A DNA stretch of 64,000 nt from Timema cristinae (lineage: Eukaryota; Arthropoda; Insecta; Phasmatodea; Timematidae): the NCBI GenBank assembly GCA_039000515.1, contig JBCFYV010000100.1, forward strand, positions 32,786,421 to 32,850,420. The letters are read 5' to 3'. This document shows positions 1-12,464 of this stretch, piece by piece (position 1 is the stretch's first letter; each line of letters begins with the position of its first letter). The position numbers and the translations under genes were made by a program. The notes under the pieces are model-generated. The model made no database searches. It saw nothing but the letters and a program-made list of their open reading frames with translations, and was not told the origin of the DNA.

Positions 1-441
1 AATTATACATATAGTTAAAATCGTACTACTATGTAAAATGTGTTGGTGTCCTATCACTCCTTCACTCTTAAACCACTACACTCGATTGTGCTGAAATTCC
101 ACATGGCCATAACTTCGACATCCGGTACCTTATAGGTCGACGCTAGTTAAAATTTACGTCTGCCATTTGATTTCCAGATAGTGACCAAAAAACACTGTTT
201 TATAATTTTTTTATCAGATTCTGCTTATAGAATCTTTGTTGGACCAACTTTGAAAGTTTCCCATGATATAGATACTAATTATAAAGCTCATTAAGTTCAA
301 AGGACTGTAAATTAGCTAGTATGTAATAAATGAACATTTAACATAAATGACAGCTGTGACAAGTCCTAATTTTAAATATTATATCTAAACTCAACACTTG
401 TAGGCCCACAAAGTTAACACACTTAACGTCACAAAGACCTG
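1..441. other. AT-rich sequence, nothing recognised
   Basis: No ORF, repeat or RNA signature could be supported here. Confidence 0.5.
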
Positions 442-686
442 CTTTGGTGGCTGCAAACTCTAATGCGCTACTCTCACACTATACTAGACTTCTGATAACG
501 GGGAGATTGAGGTTTTAATCTCTGTCGAGTGTACTGAGGGTGATTTTTTTCTCAAAATGGTACTTCACTCTCCCGCCACACAAATGCGGGTACACTTTCA
601 AAAATATGATCACCCTAATCCATAAAACCATTAGCGTATTAATAGACTATCTACAACTCGAATGGTTAGTAAGACGTGGTGTTAAA
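442..686 (+). repeat. SINE-C relic, near full length
   Basis: A decayed tRNA-like head (GGTGGCTGC, then GGGGAGATTGAGG) is followed by the B/C body (CACTCTCCCGCC, AAATGCGGGTACACTT). It ends in the shared tail, here AGTAAGACGTGGTG. It is diverged and no target-site duplication was found, so it is an old insertion. Confidence 0.75.
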
Positions 687-1980
687 AGCAAAATATCACC
701 AAGTCAACAATGAGATTCTTCAATTGTTTCCGAATGATTCTAACAGTCTATTTTACACATCTACCCCATTTAAGTTACCTTCGTTACTGTTTCCAGCCTG
801 TAGTCTGGGTCAGTTTTTTATTAAAGCCATATATTTTCCACTACTGGCTTTCTAGACCTCTTAGTAGCTGCATATGCCTTATAATCTAACATAATACTAG
901 GTCAGGCACATCATCCACTGTTTGTGCGTTAATAATTTATCACTGTGAAAGGGTAAACTCACATTTCACCCATGAAAACAAATGCCAGCCATGCTGTAAA
1001 TCGAACCTGCGACTCTTGGCACAGTAGACAAAGGTGTCAGACCACAAAATAACATATCGGTTGGTGTGTCTGTTGTGCGTCTGATTATGAATATAGTCTT
1101 ATCTAGCTCAGTTTAGGGTGAGATTAAAAACTTGAATCAAATTTAAGATATGTTTTCCTTAATTGTAAGATAAAATTAATAATATTTTATTAGGACATTA
1201 TGTTTTACGAGAATTATGCGTGATAAAGCCGTGAAATTATATACATATATATCCCACATAGCTAAGGGATAAATTAGTTATTTGGGATTCGTAATTATAT
1301 ACTGCAATAAGCTGAGTTGACTAAGCCGTGTAATTAAAGGTGTTTAAAATTGATAGATCAATTTTATGTGTTTTGGATACTGTTTTACAATAAACAAATG
1401 TGACCAAGCTCTGGAATCACACACAGCATTTAAATTTAAATAATAAATTTAATAAATGGGGTTGCCTTTTGTATTTAACAATATTTAAATATTACTAAAC
1501 CACTAAACTCATGAAATAAACACATAGATACATATTTAAATTGTTCATAATAATCATATTTAAGGCACCGTAAAGGAGACAACCTCTTTTCCCTAGACCT
1601 CTGCCACTGCACATATTCGTTAGAGAATACGGACTGCTTTTACATACTAAAGTTAAAAAACAAAGCCGACAACATCGGTTGATTACCAACTTTATGGAGA
1701 TGTTTCATCGCCCCAGCTGTCGCCATCGAAATAACGGCCGTAGCCAAGAATAAAATGGCAGCTCTGCTATCCATAACGTGTTGAAACTCTTTGATGCTCA
1801 AATAAAGACTAAACTAAAAAGTTGATCAAGACTAGAAATTTCAGATGATAAATGTTCATTATTATTATTATATAGCCTTGAGCTGAATACTATTCATCCT
1901 TTATGAGAAATAATGGCAAATTTATATATAAAAAAGCCATTGTAATGCAGGAATTAATTAGTGTGGTTGTGACACATATA
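687..1980. other. AT-rich interval with a possible SINE fragment
   Basis: Mostly featureless. Around 970-1050, minus strand, a box-B-like stretch resembles a decayed tRNA-derived head, but too little is left to classify. The 64-codon minus-strand ORF at 1495-1689 has no recognisable motif and is not called. Confidence 0.4.
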
Positions 1981-2155
1981 TACAGGATGATTCGTAATTA
2001 CATACAATAAATTGGTTGAGTGGAGAATCTAGACTGAAAAATAAATCACAACATAGTGCCGAGACCGTTTCTACCGAGTTTGACATAAGTCGCTTTACCG
2101 CTGCTGTCTTTAGCTCAGTTTACTGTTTCAAAATGTCAAGTTTTAGATGAATGTT

Positions 2156-2442
2156 GGGTGACCTGGCGGTCTAGTGGTAAGGTGTCAGACTTCTGTGCTG
2201 GCGGCCGGGGTTCAATCCTCGGTCCCGGCACAGATTTTTCTGATTACCAAATCCTTCCTTCACCTCTGGCAAGACATCTTGTGAATGTGGGGAATGCCAG
2301 GCCTCCACCGTGGTTCGGATTCCACGTTAAACTGTAGGTCCTTCATTTCATCTAACAATCACCCTACCATTACACATTAGCGTAAGTGCGTATAACCCGA
2401 ACGGGTAGTAAGACGCGGTGCTAATAATAATAATATTAATAA
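2156..2442 (+). repeat. SINE-A, full length, with 12-bp TSD
   Basis: The tRNA-like head has a box A (GGTCTAGTGGTAAGG) and a box B (GGGTTCAATCC). The body contains CACCGTGGTTCGG, and the shared tail runs into (AAT)n. It is flanked by an exact duplication, TAGATGAATGTT, at 2144-2155 and 2443-2454. It lies inside the mariner-type composite, so it is the younger insertion. Confidence 0.93.
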
Positions 2443-2454
2443 TAGATGAATGTT

Positions 2455-3190
2455 TAAAAAAATTGAGAATGAAACCTTACAGGCCTATGCTACTACAAGC
2501 CCTTCATGAAGACGATCCGGATAGGCACCTTCAATTCTGTGAAGAATACACAATTCAAACCAGGCGGAACCTGAACACTATAAACTTTTATTGTGGACTG
2601 ATGAAACCACTTTTAAAATAAATGGACGTGGCAATAGGCGCAATTGTGTTTATTTGGCAGATGAAAATCTACATGCCATCGTCACTGATTGATTATATTT
2701 ACCAGGTGCCACGAGTTTAGTCAGGGATATGCAGTGCAGGTATAATTGGACCCTACTTATTAGATGGAACAGTGAGCACGGTTAACTACCTGGAAATGAT
2801 TCATGAAGTAATCATCAAATTGGAGAAAAGCCATATTTTTGAAAACATGATGGACAGGATTATCGGGCAGCAAGAAGAAACTCCCCACACTTTTCACTTG
2901 TTGTCCATAACTTTTTAAATGAGGACTTCGGCGAGTGTGTAGGTAAAAGAGGAACCATTGAGTGACCTGCAAGATCTCAGGATTTAGCCCCCTGTGACTT
3001 CTCCATGTAGTGAATAATGTAAAATGATGTTTTTTCTATGAAACTTATTATTGGGTCCGTTTGAAAGAAGTTATATAATTTAATTTTAAGAAATATTTGA
3101 GCCAGAATTGTATGATAGAATCTGTAAATCTGTATCAGAGAGGTGTTTAAATGCATCAAAAATAATGGCAGTCACTCCAAGCAGTTATTA
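2455..3190 (+). pseudogene. Decayed DDE transposase A (Tc1/mariner superfamily)
   Basis: Moving between frames gives an ordered series of family motifs: a stretch ending LLQALHEDDPDRHLQFCEE, then WTDETTF with the first catalytic Asp, then DGTVSTVNYLEM, and finally DLAPCDF with the last catalytic residue. Several stops and frameshifts interrupt it, and the N-terminal DNA-binding region is absent. Only about 175 bp of element sequence, plus the SINE, separate the left TIR from the first motif, which implies a deletion. The product cannot be functional. Confidence 0.85.
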
Positions 3191-3330
3191 TAACTGGTAA
3201 ATTAATTTTTTATGTATTTAAGATAAAATAGGATCTCTTCCATTTTTGGTAATGCGACTTATGCCAAACTCTCTATATCGAGACATGGAAACATTTCGGG
3301 GTATCATAGCGCATGCATCATTAGTCATGT
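3191..3330. other. Spacer between the two transposase relics
   Basis: AT-rich sequence with no recognisable TIR. The right end of relic A or the left end of relic B would be expected here, but neither could be identified. Confidence 0.4.
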
Positions 3331-3338
3331 TGGAGACA

Positions 3339-4434
3339 TGGAGTGTCACACTCAGTTATTTGCTGTGATTGCAAGTGGCCAGTAAGGTGAAGGGGCAAAT
3401 ACACAAATTAGGAACTGACCAATTTTATTCTGATTTGCGGTGAGGAGTGACAGAATTCCACTGTCACTGCTCGTACGTATGCTGTACGTTTTCCTGTCAG
3501 ACAACACCAAAATCCAAATACATTTTTGGCAATAATTTGTTAACTGGGATAAACTGATTGCTTTACTCCTGTGATAGTTAACACTGCAAGGCCGTGACGT
3601 CACAGGACCATTACAATGGAAAAGGCAATTCTGAAATATGTGGAACGTTGATCAAATACAAAGTACACTCTGACTATCTGCACGTCACCACCTGTCACAT
3701 ACGTGCGTGCGAGGAACAGTACATGAATAATTATTGTAACTCTTCCATTTTAAATCTGTGCAAGAGTTAAAGCCAAATATCAATTTTGAATGGCATAGGA
3801 CATTTCGCGAGTGGCTGGTTCACCTCCACACTACAGATCCTAAATTCCTCAGCAGAGTACTGGGAATGGATGAAGCATCATTTACAAGAAATTCCAGTGT
3901 CAATCTCCACAACCAGCACATTTGGGCCAGAACAAATTAAAATACCATTCTTCAGGTCCATTCGCAATATCATTATTTCTCCATTTACGTTTAGGTTGAA
4001 ATCATGGGTGATATTTTATTTGAACTGTTTGAAAATCCTGCAAGACAATGAAGAGAATACTACTCACACTTTCTACAGAACTTTTCCCCCAAGTACTGGA
4101 GAACGTTCCACTGGCAACGTGGATGAACATGTGGCTGCTTCAGAATGGAGTCACTGCACATTATAATGATCCAGTCTGACGCTATTTGGACAGATACTAT
4201 CCCAGCCGGTGGATTGGACGCAATGGGCTTCTGGTCAATTTGACACATGAAAGGAATTGTGTACTCTAAACGTACATCACGAGAGAACATCTTTGGAATG
4301 CTGTTGCTGCTAGAAATACGATCCAAGATTGCCACACATCTTTCAACGAACATGGCAGTCATGATACAGGGTACTAAAGTGTGTTGTGAAGGCAAAGGTG
4401 GACACTTCGAACATCTCCTATGAACATGCAATGT
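3339..4434 (+). pseudogene. Decayed DDE transposase B (Tc1/mariner superfamily)
   Basis: The N-terminal region shows ARTYAVRFP near 3450-3500, as in helix-turn-helix heads of this insect transposase group. From about 3758 come HRTFREWLVHLHTTDPKFLS and the catalytic block RVLGMDEASFTR. Later come a YLDRYYPSRWIGR-like block near 4170-4210 and the C-terminal GGHFEHLL near 4400-4430. Multiple frameshifts and stops separate these. The motif set differs from relic A, so the two are not a simple duplication. Confidence 0.85.
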
Positions 4435-4596
4435 TCCCCTACCCAGACCAATAAATAAACTTAACGTAACGGTAATCTCTGTCTGACCTGTCGATAAACA
4501 AGCGGTCCTGGCAATATGTTAAGATACTTTTGGTTTATTTTTCAATGTCGATTCCACTGCACCACTTTATTGTATAAAATTACAAATCATCCTGTA

Positions 4597-5510
4597 TATA
4601 AAAACTAGTCCACACGTATTCATGGCATATATCTATTGAGTGTAAAGTTTCCGGCTGCATGAGATCTTCCGTTCTAGTCACCGCTCATATGAACATGCAA
4701 CGTTCATAAATAACATGAATTACGATGTAACATTGTTATTAAGTTCAGATTAAAAACATAATATAGGTAAGAACAATGATTTAGGTTTATTTAATTTTAA
4801 AACGTATGGGGTTTAATTACAATTTTTTTTTAAAAGAAGAACATCTGATATCTAGAAAAGTAAGTGAATCTACTTGCACTTTATTCACATTTTAAATCAT
4901 GTGATCTGCAGCTGTCAATTTTGATAGGTACTATCGATAACTATAAAATAAAAATAAAAAAATAGTAAAATGTTATTTATTTTGGATGTTTTAAATAGAT
5001 AGCTAATATTTGAAGGGCACTAGCAACTCCTTTATCTATCTTTAAAAAAACAGTTAAAGACAGAAACTCTTAAGTAAACTAAGATAATGATATACGTACA
5101 CTCCAGATTTATTGCACATTTAAAACCTCAAAGCGACAATTTCGCAATGAACTTTATTTCCCAGTGATGATAAAGAAGTTGATGGTTCCAATCCCAGCTG
5201 CGGGCAGTGAAATGGTTTTCCAAATGTTTTCCATATGTTTTCCATATTTTTCTAAATGTTTTCTTTATACTCCTCCACTAATGGCGGTGAACGTCCTCTA
5301 AATTATCCTCCCAATACCTTTCTCATTAATTAAGCTGTTAAATAATAAAATTCCTGTTTTAAAACGCATGAGCTAAAGAAAATCATACAAAACGAACAAA
5401 AAAATGTAATATCTTCCCAGTTAATCTATTTCGAACAGTTTTAACTGGCTAGAGCTTAATCGTATATAAACTATAGCTCATCCGAGTAGATATTTTGTTT
5501 TAAACAAGCC
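4597..5510. other. AT-rich interval, nothing recognised
   Basis: No coding, repeat or RNA signature was found apart from short homopolymers. Confidence 0.5.
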
Positions 5511-5518
5511 AGTAGCAT

Positions 5519-5834
5519 CTATTTGGCCGCCTCTCTGGTTAGTGGTCAGAGTTACTGGCTACATATCTAAGGTCTCTGGTTCGATCTCCAGCGCTTCAAA
5601 AATTTATCTGTGGAGTAATGGGTCTAGAACGTAGTCAAACTCAGCATTGAGAGGACCAATGAGGAACTACATGAATATAATAGTAGCAGCTCTGTTTAGA
5701 AAACTGAGATTATAGGTTTGAGGGTTTGTAGTGCTGACTAAATGACAGCCTCGTTCCTCAGATGTTTGTACTATCGTCTTCAGAAAGGGCGGCCGTTCGG
5801 ACGGTATAGCCACTCGCGGGCTCAAGTCATGGAG
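5519..5834 (+). repeat. SINE-D with 8-bp TSD
   Basis: The tRNA-like head has box A TGGTTAGTGGTCAGAG and box B GGTTCGATCTCC. The roughly 240-bp body ends in a GC-rich block (GGGCGGCCGTTCGGACGG). Direct repeats AGTAGCAT flank it at 5511-5518 and 5835-5842. It lacks both the tail and the (AAT)n of SINE-A/B/C, so it is an independent family. The head resembles the copy at 41360. Confidence 0.75.
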
Positions 5835-5842
5835 AGTAGCAT

Positions 5843-6834
5843 TTTAAGTAATAAGTTTTAATTTTATTTCCTGGAAATAATATGAGACAAAACCACTTTT
5901 TTACTATCCTTATCATAAATTAAAGTTTAAAATTTAAATATAACATTCTAAAAATATCTGTATGTCTTCTAATTTGAAAGCTAACATAACATAATTCATT
6001 AGTAACAGACTTATCGCCTACTATACAATATAACTAGGCTGACAAATTATCGTTTCGTGATAGCCAAAATCTTTCTATTATAATTTTAAAATTATATTTT
6101 GACTTAATTGAACCATAAAATTTAAATTAAAGTATGTTATCAAGTACCTACATAATTATTTTAAATAAATAAATGCTCGCAGTTTTTTTTTTAAATATTC
6201 AAATAAATTAAAACACACGAAGTCTTTCATTTACAAATATGAACTGTGTTTATTTTAAAATATTCGTATATTTTAAAGCCTACTTCCCTCCCCGGTGATG
6301 TAATTGAATGAAATGTAAATCCTTCTTATTGGTTAGTATAAATCTCATAATACACCAATTGCTGTCTCAGCAAAATAATGAGGAAGAGGGATAGAAGGGG
6401 GGAGTGGGGGTTATATTTGAAAGGAAGAAGAAAAGGGAAGAATTGTTGGAAGGTACACTTTTGAGCTTGTTTCCATTTGCTGAGCATCCAGCAATTTGAG
6501 AAATGGCGGAAGAGTGTCTTATCTTCCGTCTTCTGGCATTTATTTTTAAATATTACGTTACAAACCAATGGGTCAATTTTTGTTGGATTATTCCACAATT
6601 GAGGTTCAATCACTGAAAAATATATCATTAAGGCCTACAAACAAATAATTATTTTCAGTTATTCTTTTCTTACATGTAAATGAAAAGTAAAGGGGCTTAA
6701 ATTGCCTGGATTGAATAAAATAGAATCCACCGTGTCTTAACACCCATTAGATTATCCTAATTTTAACCACGGCTACGGGGTAAAAGATGAGTAGAGTAGA
6801 ATTTTGGAGGAATATATCTGCATATTCTTAAATG
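5843..6834. other. AT-rich interval, nothing recognised
   Basis: The 100-codon minus-strand ORF at 6326-6628 has no recognisable domain and sits in low-complexity purine-rich DNA, so it is not called. Confidence 0.45.
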
Positions 6835-6965
6835 TAGAGTTAGTAAAAAATTAATTAAATTACACCCTCAGCATACATGGACGGGAATTGAATCCTGACC
6901 TCCTCATCACTGGCAAAACAGACTATATAAGCTTAACATGTTGTCCATGTGTCCACCAATGTTTC
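6835..6965 (-). repeat. SINE-C head fragment
   Basis: On the minus strand it shows the box-B region (GGATTCAATTCCCG) preceded by a degenerate GATGAGGAGG block and a GGTGGACACATGG-like start. The body and tail are lost. Confidence 0.5.
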
Positions 6966-7291
6966 TCTATAGATATTTAAATGGTGCTAGAAAAAAATAT
7001 TAAGTCTAAACATAACAAATACATTTTATGACCAAACGAAATCATTTAAGACACATCCCAATAATGTTAAAGACACATCAGAGACTATTATCAGCAGGAA
7101 AGGGCAGAACATTTTGAGTTGAGTGTAGCTTAATTCCACTTAATAATAGGCCTGATATGGCTATTAAATTATTGATATATTCTAGGAGTTTCAAATGAGA
7201 AATTTTGGATCTACAATTTTCTGTTGAGTGTAAGTGGCCTTTGCTCTTTCATTCTTCTTTTAATGTTTAAATGAAATTTGCTATATATAAA

Positions 7292-7336
<45 letters not shown>

Positions 7337-8492
7337 TGACTGGTATCTTTGCATTGAATATGAAATGTGTAAGCTTGAAAGTGTGGCTGTATATGTGTAT
7401 AATATATATACATATTTATAACTTATGGTCTAGTTTTAATAATTGTTCGTGCATGTAACAGCGTGTGGTACCTTATGCCCCTTTGATTCAAAAGAGTGTA
7501 ATTTCTGCAGAGGAAGAGAAAAAGCGTTGGTAAGATTAAAATTGGCTGAGTGTGCTTGGGTTTCATTATGTAAAGCATACCCCTACCCTCCTATCCGAGA
7601 AAGTCCGAATAATTTGTGACTGGTGAGATAAGAATTTAATTCATAAAAAATAAAAGAAAAAAGGAGGGTAAAAAAACCAGAAGATAATGAAGATTTGGAT
7701 GTTTAATTATTTTATTTTTTAAATTATCATGTAAAAATTAATATTAAAACACATAAAGGGATAAATATTTTAGTAATGATTAAAAAAATATGTTTCTTAG
7801 CGATTTATAATTGAAATTAAAAACTTACAGGCATATTAGAAGTATTAAATTTTTTTAAATCAAAACTTAATGGTTCACTTTAAAATGAATAATCCTGTAC
7901 TTACTACCATGTATTAATAATTTTCATTGTTAGTTACAGAAGTTTCTTTTAAAAGTGAAAATAAATAATGTAAAAAAATATATTTTGGAGTTAATACCTT
8001 AGACCATTACTAAATGTAAACATTGTTATACTTTTCCCATTTGCATTTTCAATTATAGAAGTATAAGCGAACCATTATAGATTTACTTATACATTAGAAC
8101 AGATTTGTAAGCTTTAAACGTACATATAATGAATTCTAATTTTTGAATTTATTAAATTAAAGGGGGGGAAATTTCAATAATAATATTGAAATAAGTAAAG
8201 TTCTGCACATCGGCAACTTTATTTAGAAATAAAATTAATCTCTAAAGTTTTTCTGTAAGTTATAAAAAAAATTGTAGTTAAATGATGGAATAAAAAAGTG
8301 TATTGAGTAAACCAAACACACGGCTATACAAATATATAGAATATACTATTATTTCTGTATATTTCGCATCCTACTAATTGGCAAATCTATTCGCATTAAC
8401 ACTAATTAGGCAGGGATAAGTAAAGTAGAATTTAGAGAAAACTTACCCTTATTTTCTGAGAAGGAAGAGTGGAAAACAACACTTAGTACATT
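6966..8492. other. AT-rich interval with an orphan (ATT)n microsatellite
   Basis: A pure ATT array lies at about 7292-7337, without an adjacent recognisable SINE. The rest shows homopolymer-rich AT sequence and no coding signal. Confidence 0.55.
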
Positions 8493-8640
8493 AGTATTAT
8501 TATTATTTATTATTAGCACCGCGTCTTACTACCCTTTCGGGTTGTACTCACTCTAATGTGTAATGGTAGGGTGATTGTGAGATTAAATGGAGGACCTACA
8601 ATTTAACGTGGGATCCGAACTACGGTGGAAGCCTGGTATT
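8493..8640 (-). repeat. SINE-A, 5'-truncated
   Basis: The (ATT)n and shared tail sit at the left end, followed by the 3' half of the SINE-A body. It stops at GGTGGAAGCCTGGTATT, before the tRNA-like head, so it lacks an internal promoter. Confidence 0.85.
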
Positions 8641-8804
8641 ATACCCTTAGTAGACCCAACCTGAACTATGTCACCTTCAAACCTAACCAAATTAAACTCA
8701 CACGGCTACCGGTGTAAATCACAATTTAAAAATTAATGTTATTATAATTCTAACACCTAACACTAAAAATCGAAAAAAAGCTTGAATTCCCAATAATTAT
8801 TTTA

Positions 8805-9025
8805 GCACCGTGCTATACTCTTATTATTAATTACTCTAATAGTTTTATAGATTAGTAAATTTAAATTTATATGAAGTGTGCCCGCATTTGTGGGTAGAGT
8901 GAACGGAAAACCATTTTGGAAAAAGCTCAGTATATTCAACCTATATTCGAACCTCGATCTCCCCGTCATCGGCAGTTTAGTCAACTGTGAGAGTAGCGCG
9001 TTAGACCATGTGACCACCAAATATA
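8805..9025 (-). repeat. SINE-C relic
   Basis: The tail (TTAGCACCGTGCT) is damaged. The body (GCCCGCATTTGTGGG) and head (ATTCGAACCTCGATCTCCCC, then GCGCGTTAGACCATGTG) are well preserved. The two overlapping ORFs of 69 and 72 codons here are by-products of this SINE. Confidence 0.8.
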
Positions 9026-10234
9026 GTAATACTTATTTTAAAGAGCCGTTATCTCGACACCTAGATACACTTACACACATGATATAATTTACACCCCCTC
9101 TTTGAATCAAAACATAGTCACAGCTTGTAAGAATGCAACATTTTCAATTTCGAAACAAATACAGACTTTTTCTTCCTAGCTCGAATCGAATTCAAATATA
9201 ATATTTTAAAATGAAAATATTTCTATCTGTACCTGAATCGAATTACCTTTTTCAGTCAAATTTGTTAAATAAATTCCATCGTATGGAAAATAAGGGATGT
9301 ATTTATATTCTACTGGTCCAATCCAAACCAAATATTTGATGATAGGTTTGGTAATATCTAATCAAATACGAATACTAATCATATTAGGATCCATATTGTC
9401 AAAGGTTTGTTTAGACTTTAACCTGATTCTCACATCATAAATCAATTACCCATGATGTTCTTGAGGTAGAAAAAATTCATCTATTATTAGGAGTGAGCGA
9501 GTACTCAAAAACTTAAGTTCGAGTAGAGTTTTAGTAGCTGTTTAAGCTCGACTAGAAGATTTTTACAATAATAGGAAAATTTAAGTTACAGAAATTTTTT
9601 CTCTCTTTCGAGAAAATTAATTAGTTTGAGTAATTTTATTTAGTTTTAAAATTTGGTTTCATAGCAAATAGTCACTAAATAACTTATTTTTCCAATTGAA
9701 AAAAATCTGTAGGATTATATTTAATTTATTTAAAAATTCAAAATTGTGTGATATTAATCTATTTCACCAAAAAAATCTAATTACAAAAAAAAGTGTTTAT
9801 TTATTTATTTAGGGTTTATGCATGGTTCCACACCAGAATTTCAACTTTAAATACTTACTGTACAAATATTGATCAGTGATCTACCACTCAAACTTGAAAA
9901 ACCCCTCAAAAATCCCTAATCACACACCCTTATCTATTATACAATATTGTTTATTCACAATAATTAAAGCCATATCGAGTGGTTCAAAGTACTAGACTCA
10001 AATTACCCTCTCGGTTACCATTGACTAGGAAATTCTAGCTTGAATCTCAACTACGTTCTTTGGAAAAACTTTTAGGCACAAGATTTTTAAATATCTACCT
10101 TCTTTCTCCAGATTAAAATGAATGAATTTTTTTAAATACTAACCTCCTTTTCCCTATCACATAAATTAGTTGTTAATAACTCTTCTGTTTGACACATAAA
10201 TATAAATGGTGCGGTACACCACACTTTCCTTAAT
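9026..10234. other. AT-rich interval, nothing firm
   Basis: No ORF or strong repeat. Around 9975-10080 there is a faint plus-strand resemblance to a SINE-C head, too decayed to call. Confidence 0.4.
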
Positions 10235-10245
10235 CTTAAAAAAAG

Positions 10246-10246
<1 letters not shown>

Positions 10247-10306
<60 letters not shown>

Positions 10307-10570
10307 GCACCGCGTCTTACTACCCGTTCGGGTTATACGCACTTACGCTAATGTGTAATGGTAGGGTGATAGTGAGATGAAATGAAGGACCTACAGTTTA
10401 ACGTGGAATCCGAACCACGGTGGAGGCCTGGCATTCCCCACATTCACAAGATGTCTTGTCAGAGGTGAAGGAAGGGTTTGGTAATCAGATAAATCTGTGC
10501 CGGGACCGAGGATTGAACCCCGGCCGCCAGCACAGAAGTCTGACACCTTACCCCTAGACCGCCAGGTCAC
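10247..10570 (-). repeat. SINE-A, full length, with long (ATT)n
   Basis: A complete minus-strand copy: about 58 bp of (ATT)n, tail, body, box B (GGGTTCAATCC on the minus strand) and box A up to GGTGACCTGG. Near-identical 12-bp flanks (CTTAAAAAAAGA at 10235-10246, CTTAAAAATAGA at 10571-10582) are its TSD. Confidence 0.92.
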
Positions 10571-10699
10571 CTTAAAAATAGAGATAGTTATTAAAAATTC
10601 GTTGGATTGGTGAAACGAAATAACATATAATTGTTGCATTAACACGCCGTCAATAAGCATAAATTAAATAATATACAATGTTACAGAAGCATTGAGTTA

Positions 10700-10800
10700 A
10701 GAGTAGCATCTCTATATATATTATTTATATATATATATATAATATTATTTATATATATTATTTATATATTTTTATATATTTATATATATTTATATATATA
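10700..10800. repeat. AT-rich microsatellite
   Basis: Interleaved TA and TTTATATAT runs; low-complexity sequence only. Confidence 0.8.
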
Positions 10801-10860
10801 CACGTGATAATAAAATTAGTAGTGACTTTCAAATTTATTTCATTGGTTCAATTTATTGAA

Positions 10861-10895
10861 GGGGGGCGCGCGCCCCCGTCCTGGATCCGCTCCTG
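10861..10895. mobile_element. Orphan hAT-like terminal repeat
   Basis: A run of G and CGCGCG leads into GTCCTGGATCCGCTCCTG. Its reverse complement starts CAGGAGCGGATCCAGG, which resembles the CAGNGGCGGATCC ends of many insect hAT elements. No partner end was found. Confidence 0.4.
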
Positions 10896-10917
10896 ATACA
10901 GCAAAGATGTATTTCTC

Positions 10918-11860
10918 TCATTTTAGACTCCATAGGCAATACTTATATATTTTATTTGTCAAAATGTATAAAAGAGAAATTTATAAGCAATACGATAACC
11001 ACAAGATGTGAGTCCCCTAATAAAATGCCAACAAGTTTAACCGGAAGTCAAAATTTTAATACGAGGTGTTGACCCATGGGAACCCATTATCGATATTTTG
11101 TATTGATCCAAATATACAAATGAATACGTTAATTTTTTTTAAATAAAATTATTAAATTTAAAACGGTTAGTCAAAAAAGCTGTACGTATTTATAGCGAAA
11201 TTTGTTCTCGGGTTTTCTATTGTATATTATATTACGAATTTTGAGTAAATATCTCCATTTTTAAATTATAGATCGAGAAAGTTCGTGCGGAGTTGCGTAC
11301 CATTTATTTCTTTAACCTCTTAAGGGAAATGTTTGTACAGTAATGATCTATCTTTATCATTTTAGACTATTACTCACCGTTTTTATTGGTCTAAATTTAT
11401 CTTTGAGGAATTTAATAAAAATGCTATAACCATAAGATGTGTAACCCCTAATAAAATGTAAAAAAATTTAAATGGAAGTTGACATTTTAATACAAAGTAT
11501 TGAACCTTGTAGACCCAATATTGATCTACGTTTTCCTTTTTCTGTCCAAATATACTAGGGAGGATTTAATTCTTTAGAAATAAAATTATAAAATTTAAAT
11601 CTGGGAGTCAAAAAAGGTTTAATGATAAGTATAACACAATTTTTGTTCGGGTTTGCTAGTGTGTATTATTTCGTTTCACATAAATTACGAGTTTTGTGTA
11701 AATATCTCAATTTTTAAACAATGGAAAGAGTAAGTTTGTGTAGAGTTTCATACCATTTATTTCTTTACAATACAATACTCTACGAGGGATCAAGAAAAGT
11801 TAAACATAGAAATTATGATCCAAAACAATATTTCGTGAGACAAGTTAAATGATTTGTTCA
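10918..11860. repeat. Ancient tandem duplication, ~440-bp units
   Basis: Unit 1 (about 10918-11345) and unit 2 (about 11360-11775) share an ordered series of blocks: ATTTTAGACT, ACCACAAGATGTG versus ACCATAAGATGTG, CCCCTAATAAAATG, AGTCAAAAAA, AAATATCTCCATTTTTAAA versus AAATATCTCAATTTTTAAA, and ACCATTTATTTCTTTA. A partial third start (CATTTTAGGCATTTTAG) lies near 11865. It is non-coding in all frames. Confidence 0.7.
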
Positions 11861-12464
11861 TTTTAGGCATTTTAGTTTCTGAACAGTCACTCTTGACGTA
11901 TATTTTATCTATATTTAAAGAAACTACAGATTAGATAATAATGAATTTAGTGTCAAATAAATAATTTTCAATAGTGGTAACTTTAAACTGCTTTAGTATT
12001 AATAAATTGACAAATCGCAAACTGATTTAGGTAATACTTAAGTGTCCCCCATTTATAATCTTCCATTCTTTTAATGACCATGTTTATAAATAGTGTTTAT
12101 CAGAAATAACACACCTTTCTTGTAATGAACGTAAAATCAATTTAAAATACATCAAAACATTTGGTTGCAATCCTTTTGCCAATGCACGCCGATACCAAAG
12201 GGCCAAGTGCCAAGTTTATAATTCATATTAAGAGGGTTCCCAAGGTAAATGACTTAGCACAACTATCATTTGATCAAATTGTGTCAAAATTCGCAAAAAT
12301 AAATAAATAAATGTTCCTTTGAGATTAATAAATTACCGTAAAGGCGGAAATTTGGAAATCTAGATTTTTCTCTAACCCTTATAAAAATTGTGTACCGCGC
12401 ATTTATATATATATTGATTTGATGACACACGTCTTTTTATTTTACTAATTAAAAGAATGTATAC
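11861..12464. other. AT-rich interval, nothing recognised
   Basis: No supported gene, repeat or RNA. Confidence 0.45.

Larger units (their letters stand above)
1981..4596 (+). mobile_element. Composite Tc1/mariner-superfamily element with long TIRs
   Basis: The left end, TACAGGATGATTCGTAATTA, is matched in inverted form by ATTACAAATCATCCTGTA at the right. The similarity runs inward for about 115 bp (about 1981-2095 and 4480-4596) with scattered differences. Both ends abut TA, the expected target of this superfamily. Inside are a SINE-A and two decayed transposases that look like different lineages. The outer ends may therefore belong to one element that received another, or to two adjacent relatives that each lost one end. 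Confidence 0.75.

Noticed and set aside
2156..2230. tRNA gene at the head of SINE-A, and similar heads elsewhere
   Set aside because: Boxes A and B are present, but the arms do not form a proper cloverleaf, and the heads recur with the same downstream body, so they are SINE promoters.
4060..4431. 123-codon minus-strand ORF
   Set aside because: It is antisense to transposase relic B, whose plus-strand motifs explain the region.
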